Shown: positions 33,946 through 45,266 of the stretch, piece by piece
Layout of the letters: each line of letters begins with the position of its first letter
Numbering within the stretch: the first letter of the stretch is position 1
Source of the DNA: Beaufortia kweichowensis
Taxonomy: Eukaryota; Chordata; Actinopteri; Cypriniformes; Gastromyzontidae
Length of the DNA stretch: 64,000 bases
Assembly (NCBI GenBank): GCA_019155185.1
Contig: CM032795.1
Span: 14,735,795 to 14,799,794 of the forward strand
Direction of reading: 5' to 3'
Notes under the pieces: generated by a model
Told to the model about the DNA's origin: nothing
Database searches by the model: none
Seen by the model: the letters and a program-made list of their open reading frames with translations, nothing else
Made by a program: the position numbers and the translations under genes

Positions 33946-36310
33946 TACAAAGGATGTTTGCCAATCGCAGGAAGCAAAAGACAAAGGATTTGAGTAAAAC
34001 ATTGAAAACTTATGCTTCAAAACATTCCTAACTAAAAAATAAATCCAGATTTCAAGCACTTTTATACCAAATATGTACAAATTTGAATCTGATATTAAAC
34101 ATACGAGGTCAGTTGATCCAAGGTGCAGTTTTCACATGTGATGCTAAACAATTACAAATGCCTAATGTTGCTTTTTTATTTTCTGTTAGTAATGTTTGCA
34201 AATGTTATCAATGTGAAGCCCTTGTCAGAGTTATTTTGGAACCACGTTTTAAGAGTTTTAGCACGCCATTTATTAATTCCCTTATTCTGTGTATTTGTGG
34301 TCACACACCACCACCACACATCTGGGTTCGTTTTTCTTTACCTCCTTTGCCTCAAGTTTTTTCTGACAGTTAAATTAAAAATATTATTTTATGTATGACT
34401 TATGTATATATTTGGGTGCACCAATAATCTACAAGTCATTATATAACACTACAAATTATATATAGTCATATATATACAGTTCAGGTACAGTGGTATTAAA
34501 TGTCTTTTTTAAACTTTGTTAGTATTGTATAATTCCCAAGGCAATTTTATTGTACACTACTTAATTGTTTGTATTGGAACAGTGATTTACAGTTAAATGT
34601 AGCATCTAAATAAAATTGATTTTGCAGTTAAATGTCTGTTCTTTTAAACAGCATGCACAGATTACATAGATGGATCATACATAGATCCTGGAAACAGCAG
34701 TGCCGGGTGTCCTGAACCCCCTTTCGCGAGCACAATGTATATTTTTAGTAACTATTTGGGAATATTTTATCTATTTAAAGTAGAATTTTAACAAATGTGA
34801 GTGCTAAGAAAATAATCGTACATAATAAATACAATTTGCACAGTTTTACATCATCACACATTACAAGAGTAATGTACATTTTTCATTATTACAAAATAAG
34901 GTTTGTATTGATAAACTAAGTATCTTTTGTTAGGATCAACGCCGATACAGCCTGGGTTTGCATCTATGAGCAAACAAAAAACGATGGAAAAAGCAGTCAT
35001 CAACGCGTCATGAAACCAGAGGCCACAATTTGCCAGTGTCGTTTACGATTAGATATTAGAATTACATTTCTGAGTTTATACTGCCATCTACAGGAAAATG
35101 CACAAGATCTCGTCAAATTAAAGGTTTGGAGTTGGGGATCAGTGAAGCGTTTGAGCGAACCTCGTGTTTTAACTGCCATCTACAGGAAACATGATGGTAC
35201 TGTCCGCTTTCACGCGAAGGGGGCGATAGTATCCAGCCAGGGGTTCTAAACAGGACAGTATAGGAAACATGTAAGACAGTATAGGACAGTGTAAAAAAAC
35301 GGAACTGGTCAGTTCTCAAACTGACATGTCAAGCAAGTGTGAGATGTGAAATTGAGAGACAATTCAGTATCCCAGGCCAACATTGGGGCGTATTGGAGAA
35401 GTGGATGAAAAAATATGCCTTAAAACACTCCTGTGACTCAGTAAATACCTACCCTAAGCACGGTTGTTTAATTCTATTGTAGAAGCAGTTATGTGTACTG
35501 TAATATTAAACATAAAAGGACACTGCCTATAATTCTTAACAGTACATACGTGAAGAACACCAGCAGCGGGCGCACTGTGGTCACGTGACAGTCGCAGGGC
35601 GCATGTAACTTAATAGAAGAAGGCGTGTTCGACTTCAAGTGGCGCTGCGCAGACTGATCTGCGTATGACATCAAGGATCGCGAAAGTGAATCAAAAGCAC
35701 ACGGAGCTATCTGCTCTCGCGGTACAATGATGTCACAAGCGATCAGTCTGCGCAGTGCCGCGTGAAGTCGAACACGCCGGAAGACTGCTTCTGGAGTTTG
35801 TGAATGCACTGAGTTGTTTTACAATAATGCAAACTATTCAAAGTTAACTGGTAAGTATGTGTAAAGCAGTTATTTGAGGGTTGCGTTTTAACTACAGCCA
35901 ATGCTACCGCAGCCATTTTTGTGCTTACGTTATGGTATTTTGTGCTGCTGTGAAAGCGCGTCTGTTAGCTACATTGTTTCGCGTTCATTGTGATGCCGCC
36001 CATAGTGCGCGCGCTACATCTGACATAAACATTAACACTTGCGTTTGTGTTCGTAAGTTAATCAGACAGAAGAAAACACTGTTAGCCAGTTAGCATGCTT
36101 TGCATTCAATGCAAAGAAAGTAAGATTTAACGTGTCGGTCCAAACACCAATTTGCTTTCTGTGTCCAAAAAACCACGTGAGCTGCCCGCTTGGAAAAGTT
36201 TACAGCGTTGCTTTCTGTATAAAAGTGCTGTCTAGGTGTCACCAGAATTTGACTAACACTTTGAATTCTAATAGAGAAAGGAACTTGGAGGTTTTCTTGG
36301 ATTGCTCCAG
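33946..36310 (+). other. arrdc1 3'UTR, spacer and ehmt1 5' region
   Basis: AATAAA at 34038-34043 and 34609-34614 can end the arrdc1 transcript. The word CTGCCATCTACAGGAAA occurs twice (35080 and 35175), a small direct repeat of unknown origin. From about 35560 the sequence becomes CpG-rich and includes a long inverted repeat (35621-35778) and a probable non-coding first exon of ehmt1 ending at a strong donor (ACTG|GTAAGT) at 35850; its intron would end with the acceptor CTCCAG at 36310. Confidence 0.5.
35621..35778. repeat. GC-rich inverted repeat at the ehmt1 promoter
   Basis: Arms of about 38 bases: GGCGTGTTCGACTTCAAGTG onward (35622-35659) pairs with sequence ending AAGTCGAACACGCC (35741-35778), with three mismatches. 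The inner part is also partly symmetric (GACATCA and TGATGTC). Could be a cruciform-forming promoter palindrome or a MITE; no transposase and no clear target duplication seen. Confidence 0.75.
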
Positions 36311-36322
36311 GTTCCCACTGCC

Positions 36323-39300
36323 ATGGCCAAGTCCAAGAAAGGTGGTGAGTTCATTGACTTTGCAACGTCATTTATTGTGATATTTTGCTATCAGTAAAGT
36401 GTTTTGAATGCAAGAAGTAACATGCATGTCCTTATTAAAAAGATTATACTTATATAAGGTATATTTTATCATTGTTTGGTTGTAGGTGTTGACAGCCTTG
36501 CAGATCCTCCAAGGAGAGGTAGGAAGCCTAAAAATCCTGGTGTTGCTCCAAAAGTTGGTAAACAACAGACCCCTTCAGGCACCAGGAAGCCCACAGAACC
36601 CAGCGTTCAGTTACTGTCTGGCCAGACATCCCTCAAGACCCCAGCTGAAGCCGTTTTCCCAGGAAACCATGCACCTGTCCAAAAAGACAAACAAGATGCT
36701 GATATAACGGAGAGTTCTGATGGTGATAATGCCCCAGAGAACATCTCCATATTGTCGTTACCTGCGGTCAGACATGAAGGTGACAGTTCAGAACCTCTTG
36801 CCCAGAGGGAGTCTAAAGGGCCTGTGTTGCAGTCTACAGCTGTGCGTCCTGCTCCACCACGTTTGGCATGGAAAACCATGGTTAGACCGGCACCTGCTCC
36901 AGCTGCTTTAAAGGTAGTGTGCTGTTTGCTCATAATCATAAGGTCATAGGGTCAATCAGAAAGTGTTTGGGTTGGATTAAGACATGGACATAACCGACAA
37001 CATTTTACCTATGAAAATACATGCTTTAAACATAAAAGAACGTTTTAAAACTTCACATGAGTATTTAATTAAATCACTAAATAGTGACATCTAAGCTATG
37101 AATATAAAAACCTTTGGTAAAAACTTTGATTGCCATTTGCATAGATTTGCCCATATAACATGTCTTCTTTATTTACACACAATCTAAACGATACCCCTTA
37201 GTAGCACACATGCTCTGATGTGTAAGCAACTTGGGTTCCAATTTCAGCAGATTTATTTGTTTTCTGGCAATGCAAACTCTAGATGATGAACAGTGAGAGC
37301 AGTCCTCATGAGAGAGACATGGAGTCCTCCACCACACAGCAGCTCATTTTACCTCAGGGACTCAAAGATTCACCCCAAACAGGTGAGCGTGTTTTGCTAA
37401 AAAGCTAAACTGAATTAGATTTTTCTAGTTTGAAGCGTAATGACATTCTACTTTCTTTGCATTTGTCTGCAGCGTCCAAAAAGAAGAAAAGAAAGATGGG
37501 CTTGTATAACTTTGTTCCCAAAAAGAAAGCGAAAGTTTCCAAGAAACAGAATGTACTGTTATTCCCCTCAAATGCACAGGTCAGATCTTCATGATTTTAC
37601 ATTATGTGAAGCAAAATTTAAAAGAAAATGTAAAAATTGACTTTGTTTCCTATCCAGGAAGCCTCACATAAAGCGGTACCCAAAGCTGGTCAGATGTCCA
37701 TAGAGGAGGCATTCAAACAAAGAGTTAGTCCTGAGAAACCAGAGAAGCAAACGATAAGGACGGAGAGAGAAACTACAGCAGAACTGCAGAAGAACAAGGA
37801 AACAGAGGACGTTCAGAAAGACCATGCTGAAGAATACACAGAGCTCCCTCTACACACTCTAGCTCAAGATGGCATGTTAACACAGATTCCCACAGGTACA
37901 TAAATCTGCACTTGATGACTTTGTAGAACACAAAAGTAGAATTGACTACTATTTTCAAATCGTGCCTCCACCCTATCTGCACCCTATACCTCCTGTCTGT
38001 TTCTTTTCATTTGATAGGTTGATCTCAAATGAGCAGAGGCAGGTTTCAGATCCTAATTGTTTATTTAGACATGCAGCATGAAGATACAGAGCATTCTGAC
38101 TTTGTAAGGGAGTAAGACCACTTGTTAACAGACCCTCGTTTGGAAAAGTTGGCCTATTCAGATTGACAAATCTAATGAAGAAAGTTAATGAAGAAACAGA
38201 ATAGCTAAACAGGGAGATCAGTTATAAGTGGATTTGCACAGGGCACAGTCATGCCTAAACAATTGCATTGTTTAATACTTAAAAATGTATTTCACACAGT
38301 TATTTTTGCTTATATTAACTAAAGCATGAATGTTTTTCTATGCAGGTTTACCAGAGGATAAAGAAAACATGGAAGCTGATGATGTGTTGGATCCTCCACT
38401 GTGTTGCTGTCGCATGGAGACGCCTAAGAACCAGGATGTAGTGACTCTAGCCGATGGCAAGTGTATGGCTGTGGAGAGTGTTGATGGAAAGGTAAAATAT
38501 AACCTGTTTAAACCCATTCAAACATTCTTATGTCACCTTAGATTAAATTCTTAAACACAAATAGTATAACAACAAAACAGTAGAGTAGAATCTACTTTTA
38601 CAGTAATAAATACCATTTATATAAATTGACAACATAAAGTCTTTAACTCTCCATTGTTTAACTTAAAGGAGTACATTTATGTTTACTAACATGTTTGGAA
38701 AAACAGTGTGTGTGATAATAAATAGGTCTTTAAGAAGTGGATTTTAACTATATTATAAAGTAAATTGAATTTATTTCTTTTGTAGTTGAGTTTATGTCGC
38801 AAGGTGATTCTGAAGCAGGAAATGATGCGTCCGTCTCTAAGGATTCCATTGCTGGTGCTTTGTGAAGACCACCGTGCGGGGATGGTGAAACACCAGAGCT
38901 GCCCAGGCTGTGGTTTCTTCTGCAGGGCTGTGAGTACATGACATGACATCAAACATCTAGCATCTTAACAGTTCATGTATTAACATTTAACCTCCGGCAC
39001 ACTAATATTTATAGCATTTTGTATGATCCAGGGGACATTTGTAGAATGTCAACCAGATGGGAACATCTCTCACCGATTTCACCGAGGCTGTGCCTCCCTG
39101 ATCAGAGGTCAGCTTTATTGCCCTCACTGCGGTGAGGAGGCCAGTCATGCTAAGGAAATTACAATCCCCAAATCTGACCCTGTTACTGCGGCGCCAACTG
39201 CTGCTGTGCCTGCACACAAGACGGACACTGCCTTAATGGAGTAAGCTTACATCAACAGCATTGATCTGGACCTGTTTCCTCATAATTGTGTATATCTAAC

Positions 39301-42300
39301 GTGTTTGCCACATATTTCTTATGATTATGTCTTACAGCAGGGCTAAACTGGACTTTGTAACTGTTGCTGGAGCAAACGGTCCTGCTAAAGAATCATTGGA
39401 AACTGTTTTGAATGCGCTGGAGGATGGAAAGTAAGACTTGCATTAGTACTGTCTTAAACCAATATATCAGTAGTGTCCTTTGTGACAGAGTGATCCGTCA
39501 AATTCTGCCTACACAGATTTTGTGTGGGCTAGCCTTTAATGTATTTATATAGTAAATGGACTTTTCAATCACATTGTATCTATCTATAAATTCACCTTCA
39601 TTTGTTTACTCGCATATCTAATTTTATCACTGCGTGTTTTATAAAGGTTTAAGAAATTTAAGCTGCCCCCGAAGCAGCTGTATTTCTCTGCTAAGAGAGG
39701 AGAGCTTCAGAGGGTCCTGCATATGCTGGGTAAGGCCTTCCTCACGCTGTCAGTTCTATCATTTAACTGCTACAAATGATTTAATGTACTGTAAGTGTGG
39801 TTCTGCTCTGCTATGATCAGTGGAAGGTGTGGACCCAAACCTGAAGATGGACACTGAGAAGAGGAAGACATCCCTGCACTGTGCTGCTGAGGAGGGACAT
39901 AAGGACATCTGCCATATACTGGTGCAGGTACTGCTTATTCTAATATACAGAACATCCCACAATGTCTGTGCGATTGTTATTAATGTATTTGTCTTGTTGC
40001 ACTGTTTTAGATGTATGTCTATAACAAATTTCCCATAAGGAGGTAAAATGAAGTTCCATAAAGTTTACCCAGAAGTGAAATTTCTTTCATTCTTTCATTA
40101 TTCACTCACCCCATGCCGTTCCAAACCTGACATTCTTTTTTTGTCAAAAATAAGATATTTTGAAGAACCGCATTAACTTCCACAAAAACATTTCTCAAAA
40201 TACCTTTTTTGTGTTTCACAGAAGAAAGAGTCATATACAGGTTTTGAATATGAGAGTTATTTTTGAGTGAACTACCGCTTTGAAATGTGAATATTTAAGG
40301 TTTTTAGGAAAAACCTAATGTCATTACACTGGGCTTTATTGATATAATATAGTGTGTTTTTCTGATAATATGGTAAGCTAATGTAAAAAAATCTCTCTTA
40401 GGCTGGTGCTAACCTGGACATGTGTGATGTGGAGCAGAAAACTCCTCTGATGTACGCCTGTGAGAATAATCATCTAGAAACAGTAAAATACTTGCTGAAA
40501 GCCGGTGCTTCCACTGGACACAAGGTATGATATCTTTAAATCAGCTGTGAAATCTTGAATTAATGAAGTATTGCATTCCTTTAGCCAGTGTATGTCTCAT
40601 ATTTGGAAATGTGATTATACATATTATATGCAGGATATTAGAGGCTCCACGTGTCTTCACATGGCCGCCAGAGGAGGCCACAAAGACGTGCTACAGTATC
40701 TCCTCTCCACGGCATCCATAGATGTCAACTGTAAGGTAATACTCTTTCACATTGTGTGATCTAAAGCACTGAGCTGTGGATGTGATATGGAATATAAGGG
40801 GTTCTTAGATGTTGTTAGTGAAGACATCATCATATCTGTCTCATTCTTGTGTTAGGATGATGGTGGCTGGGCTCCTCTCACCTGGGCAACAGAGAACATG
40901 CGTCTAGAGCAGGTGAAGCTGCTGATCTCAGCAGGAGCCGATGTCCAAATTAGAGATAAGGTTTGAGACACATTCAGCTTTTTCATTAGCTCTATTCTCT
41001 TCTTGATTGATCCGCTGTCAGTTGATGTTTCATTAATATTTTCTGAACTGTTTGCTAGGAGGAGAACATCTGCCTGCACTGGGCAGCGTTCTCTGGTTCT
41101 GATGAGATCGCTCAGCTGCTGCTGGAGAAAAAATGTGATCTGCATGCTGTAAACATTCATGGAGATTCACCTCTCCACATCGCTGTCAGACAGAACCAGC
41201 TGGACTGCGTAATGTAAAGCCCTGTTTTCACCTAGTCATATGGTCATACATAAGATTGACGTTAATACCAGAAAAGCTATATACACAGAAAGCTCTGTGA
41301 TTGGTGGTGACTTTTGCTGTAATTTTAAACTGTCTCCAGGCTGTTTCTGTCTAGAGGAGCGGATGTAAATCTGAAGAACAGGGATGGCGAGACTCCTTTG
41401 GACTGCTGTAGTATAAATTCCAAGATGTGGACGATTTTGAACACAAATAAAAAGCTCACTGATGCTAGGAGAGGCAGAGACGGCCAGAGAGAAAGACTAC
41501 TCTGCAGGTAAAGCAAATACACTGGCACAAATCTACCAAATTAAAACTAAAGCACATCAAAACTAAAACAAAACATATTTATGTTGTCTTAAACCTAGAA
41601 CCACTTTACACAAAATGCTCTCTCAAAATGTGGGGAAATGTTCTTATTATGGATATCTGTGTTTCAGAGATATATCCCGAGGTTATGAGGATGTCCCTGT
41701 GCCATGTGTGAATGGCGTAGACCATGAACCCTGTCCGAACAACTTCAAATATGTTCCAGAGAACTGTTTTACCTCTCAAGTGAATATAGATGAAAACATA
41801 ACGCACTTACAGGTAGTTGCAAGATGGGATTGTCAATAACGGGTTAATTTCTTTCAATGTGTCTCTTTAGTTGATGTTTGTCTCTGTCTCTCTTTGGAGT
41901 AGCACTGTAGCTGTAAAGGTGACTGCGCCTCCAGCAGTTGTATCTGCGGTCAGCTCAGCATACGCTGTTGGTATGACAAGGTAGGATGCTGCTAGTATTC
42001 ACTTGAGCAAAATAAGTGGTCCTGTAATAATACAGTGATAAATAGCAAGGGGTTTTAAAGTCTTCAAAGTACTTCCCTTGTGAGTTGAATAATGTCTTAT
42101 TAATCACAAACCTAATTAATTACTTTAGAAATGATCTGTTGGTATGCAGGATGGTCGCTTGCTAAGAGATTTCTGCAGGGATGATCCACCCTTTCTGTTT
42201 GAGTGCAACCATGCTTGTTCCTGTTGGAGAACATGTCGGAATAGAGTGGTACAGAATGGGCTCAGGTAATACGGCCAGTATGTGTAATGCATTGTAATGT

Positions 42301-43672
42301 AAACTTTAGATTCATGTTTTCATAAGTTTATATTATTTTGTCATTTTTGTTTCCTCAGGGTGAGACTGCAAGTGTTTAGGACTGAAAGGATGGGCTGGGG
42401 GGTCCGAGCACTGCAGGATATTCCTGAGGGAGCTTTCGTATGCGAGTATGGCATTTCTTTTTAGATATCTTGCTTTACACTTTAATAATTAGTGTAATGA
42501 TGTACCAAATGCCAAGACATTTAAATTTACAGTGTAATTTCAGCACCATTAGTGGCAGGAACTGAATATTGACTATTCCAAACATGTTTCCCAAACACTT
42601 TATCTGTCTATATGGTTTGGAAAACAACTGGCTGTGAAACAATTAAACTAACAGAAAACTTTAAGCATTCCAGTACTTAGACTTTTCAAGAGAAATACAA
42701 CTACAAATGGCTTACTTGCAGTATTTTAACACTGAAATTTACTTATCACTTCTGTAATTTATACTGAGGAAACTATGCTTGGTTTCTAAAGTAAAGATTT
42801 CAACATCAAAGGTAATTTAATGTGAAATTTGCTACAGGAATGAAAGCCATTATAAGAATGATTAATTATTCAGTCGTGATTAATCTCTTGCTGTTTTGGT
42901 CAAATACTTCTGCCCTAAAGTTTTCTGTGTGTGCAGGTTTGCAGGTGAGATCATTTCAGATGGGGAAGCTAATGTTCGGGATAATGACTCGTATATGTTC
43001 AACCTAGACAATAAGGCAAGTTTAAAGGTCTTTACATGGGTTTTGCCGAAATGTAAGTGTTTCTTATACTTGTGGCCTTCAGGGGGCGCTACAGTACATT
43101 AAAAAGTGAAGCTTAATGGTGAAGCTTTGAATTGTAAAAGGAAAGTATTTAATAGTGATCATGTTTTTCTAGGTTGGAGAGGTCTACTGCATTGATGCCC
43201 AATTTTACGGTAATGTTAGCAGGTTTATAAATCATCTTTGCGAACCCAATCTGTTTCCGGTACGCGTGTTCACCAAACACCAGGACCTTCGCTTTCCTCG
43301 AATTGCGCTCTATGCACGCAAGCCTATTCATGTTGGAGATGAGTTAGGGTAAGTCTTTCCTGACTAAAAAACATTTTTAAGAACTATCGTTCATTCTTTG
43401 TTAGTTTGATCCATCCAGCATTTAATCAAGGTAATTCAGTCTGTTCTCAATTCTGCCTTTTCTCTCCCTTCAGGTTTGACTATGGTGATTCCTACTGGCA
43501 AATCAAGAAAAAGTACTTCCGTTGTCATTGTGGCTCTGCAAAATGTAGATACTCTGAGACTGATCTGTGCCAGGACCATGCAGAAGGCTCAGTCCGGTCG
43601 CTTGGTGACCAGACCGCTGCTCAGGTGGAACACATCCAGTCAGCTAACACAGCTATAATAATACAAACCTGA
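36323..43672 (+). CDS. ehmt1: Histone H3 lysine-9 methyltransferase EHMT1 (GLP)-like
   Basis: Nuclear SET enzyme that, as a partner of G9a, mono- and dimethylates H3K9. Coding exons: 36323-36344, 36486-36913, 37283-37382, 37473-37579, 37658-37895, 38346-38491, 38786-38929, 39032-39240, 39338-39430, 39647-39729, 39821-39927, 40402-40524, 40634-40735, 40856-40960, 41059-41213, 41340-41507, 41668-41812, 41903-41980, 42150-42265, 42359-42445, 42937-43015, 43173-43348, 43474-43672; phases close to 1069 aa, shorter than mammalian EHMT1 (about 1300) mainly in the N-terminal half. A basic KKKRKMG block, Cys-rich region (about 320-430), ankyrin repeats (about 505-750) with the methyl-lysine cage Trp residues kept (GGWAP, LTWATE, CLHWAAF), pre-SET, SET with RFINHLCEPN (962-971) and FDYGD, and post-SET CHCGSAKC are visible. 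Odd: CEF in place of CEY and MFNLD in place of LFDLD in the SET pocket. The intron after 43015 starts with GC. Poly(A) signal at 44108. G9a (ehmt2) is less likely given synteny and the KKKRKMG block. Confidence 0.95.
39338..39340 (+). other. ehmt1: NAGNAG tandem acceptor in ehmt1
   Basis: The intron before the LDFVTV segment ends CTTACAGCAG. Using the first CAG gives Asp-Arg before Ala-Lys; using the second gives a single Glu. Both keep frame, so the protein may exist in two forms differing by one residue. Confidence 0.6.
40065..40285 (+). repeat. Interspersed repeat in ehmt1 intron
   Basis: Contains TATTCACTCACCCCATGCCG, TTCCAAACCTGACATTC, GTGTTTCACAGAAGAAAGAG and ends TTTTGAGTGAACTACCGCTTT. 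Same dispersed repeat as at 10622-10705 and 60150-60300; the end word is the inverse of GGTAGTTCACTCAAAA, consistent with a DNA-transposon remnant with inverted ends. Confidence 0.65.
43016..43172 (+). other. ehmt1: GC-AG intron of ehmt1
   Basis: The donor is AAG|GCAAGT, a perfect match to the GC-type consensus, and the acceptor is TTTTTCTAG. Both neighbouring exons are fixed by protein similarity (NLDNK and GEVYCID), so the GC donor is required. Confidence 0.85.
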
Positions 43673-45266
43673 GTCCTGGTTCATGAATTCAACATTCATA
43701 GACATTCAACAATTAACTATGGTCAGGAATACAGTGAATATTATAAGCTCCAAGGAAAAAAGATAAAATATAATTTGTTTTATCACAGAGCCATTAGAAA
43801 GCATTTGCAATTTTACTGGAATTTTACACTTGCATTTTAAGAAAATGGGATGATGCGAGGATTCTTCATTGTATGAAAAACACATCAGCTGATCACATCA
43901 GATGATTTTATATTTTTAGGCAAACTTTTATACACCTGGTATTAAAGCGAAAGATTTAGCTGATTGCCATGAGCAAAAACTGAAAAGAAATGGACAGTTC
44001 TGATTAGTTTTTACTCCATCTTGGGAGCAGAGATCAGGGCTGTTTTCTAAGTTTGTTTTTTCGCACGTTGACTTTTTAGTATGAATTTTAATATCATGCC
44101 TGTAAAAAATAAAGCTTTCCTTGGTGTTTTTAATTATTAATTTGTTCATTTTAATTTTAACCATGTCCTGCCAGTCATTAGTAAGCTGACATTTTCACTA
44201 ATGCAATACAGATTGCACGCTTTCTTCTCCAGCACATTTTTGTTTCATATCAGATATTAATTAACATTTTCGGTTCTGTCAAAGTCAGGCGGTTTAATCT
44301 AAATCTGAACGAGACAGAAGACAACGTAAGGCTCGAGATAATGTTCTGATTAGCCCCACCCGGTTCCACCCATTTCTAGTATCTGGTTTTGTTTGCTGTT
44401 GTGGGATGCGATACAAAATCTATCAATTATTGTTAACCATCTTAAAAGTAATAGTTTAAGTTACAGTTTAATGCACAGCTGCAGACGTCACAGACGAGTT
44501 GGGGTCTGGAAAGGTACATGCTGTATTTTCCCCTCTTGCTCCAGTGCCATGGATACTGTAGCGGCACAGGTGGAGCCATTGACAGGCTGTTTCAGAGTCA
44601 CGTGATTTGATTTAGAAGAAGCAGCGGCTGCAGAAATGGGTTAAAATTTCATTGCCAGGCTATGCTTCCGTGAAAAAAACAGGCATTAATATCGTGTGCT
44701 CGGTTTAATGCCAGCGATCTAAACCCGAAAAGCGGCGGACTTTGCGTATTATAATCCGTTACAGGGAAGACTATTGGCAAGATTGGAGAAGAGCATCTGC
44801 AACAGCATCGCAACCAAGGAAGTAGGAGCTTAAAAAAATCTGTGGTCTTGACTCCGTTTAATCGAAACACTGCCTTCTTGATGTCATACTGTACTTATTT
44901 CGTGAAATGATTAATTACCTAAATCTTTCGAGGGAGGTGTGAATAATGACTGTTGGATATGATCATTCGTATTTTGATGGATTGTGTAATACGGAACGAT
45001 AAACTTTAACCGGCGGTCGCTTCGTAACAGCGTTTGTTGGGGAGATGTATTTTACGGAGATATATTCATACCTGCGCTTAACAGCTGGAATACTTTAAGC
45101 AACACTCTGTCTTTATTTGGTGGGTGAACGAGCTCTTCTGGATGTCAGACCTATACGGATGAGAAGAACTGGTGGCTGGGACTACATCGCGTGTTGTGAT
45201 GCTTCTTTTTTACACGCTGTCTGATGTGAATTTGGATTTCTATAGTCAAATCTGTGCGTTTTTAGA
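43673..45266 (+). other. ehmt1 3'UTR and cacna1b promoter and leader
   Basis: The ehmt1 3'UTR ends near AATAAA at 44108-44113. From about 44560 the sequence turns GC- and CpG-richer (for example AGCAGCGGCTGCAG at 44620) and probably carries the cacna1b promoter and a long 5' leader. Upstream ATGs with short frames precede the main start at 45267 (for example 45172), which could dampen translation. No other gene seen. Confidence 0.5.
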
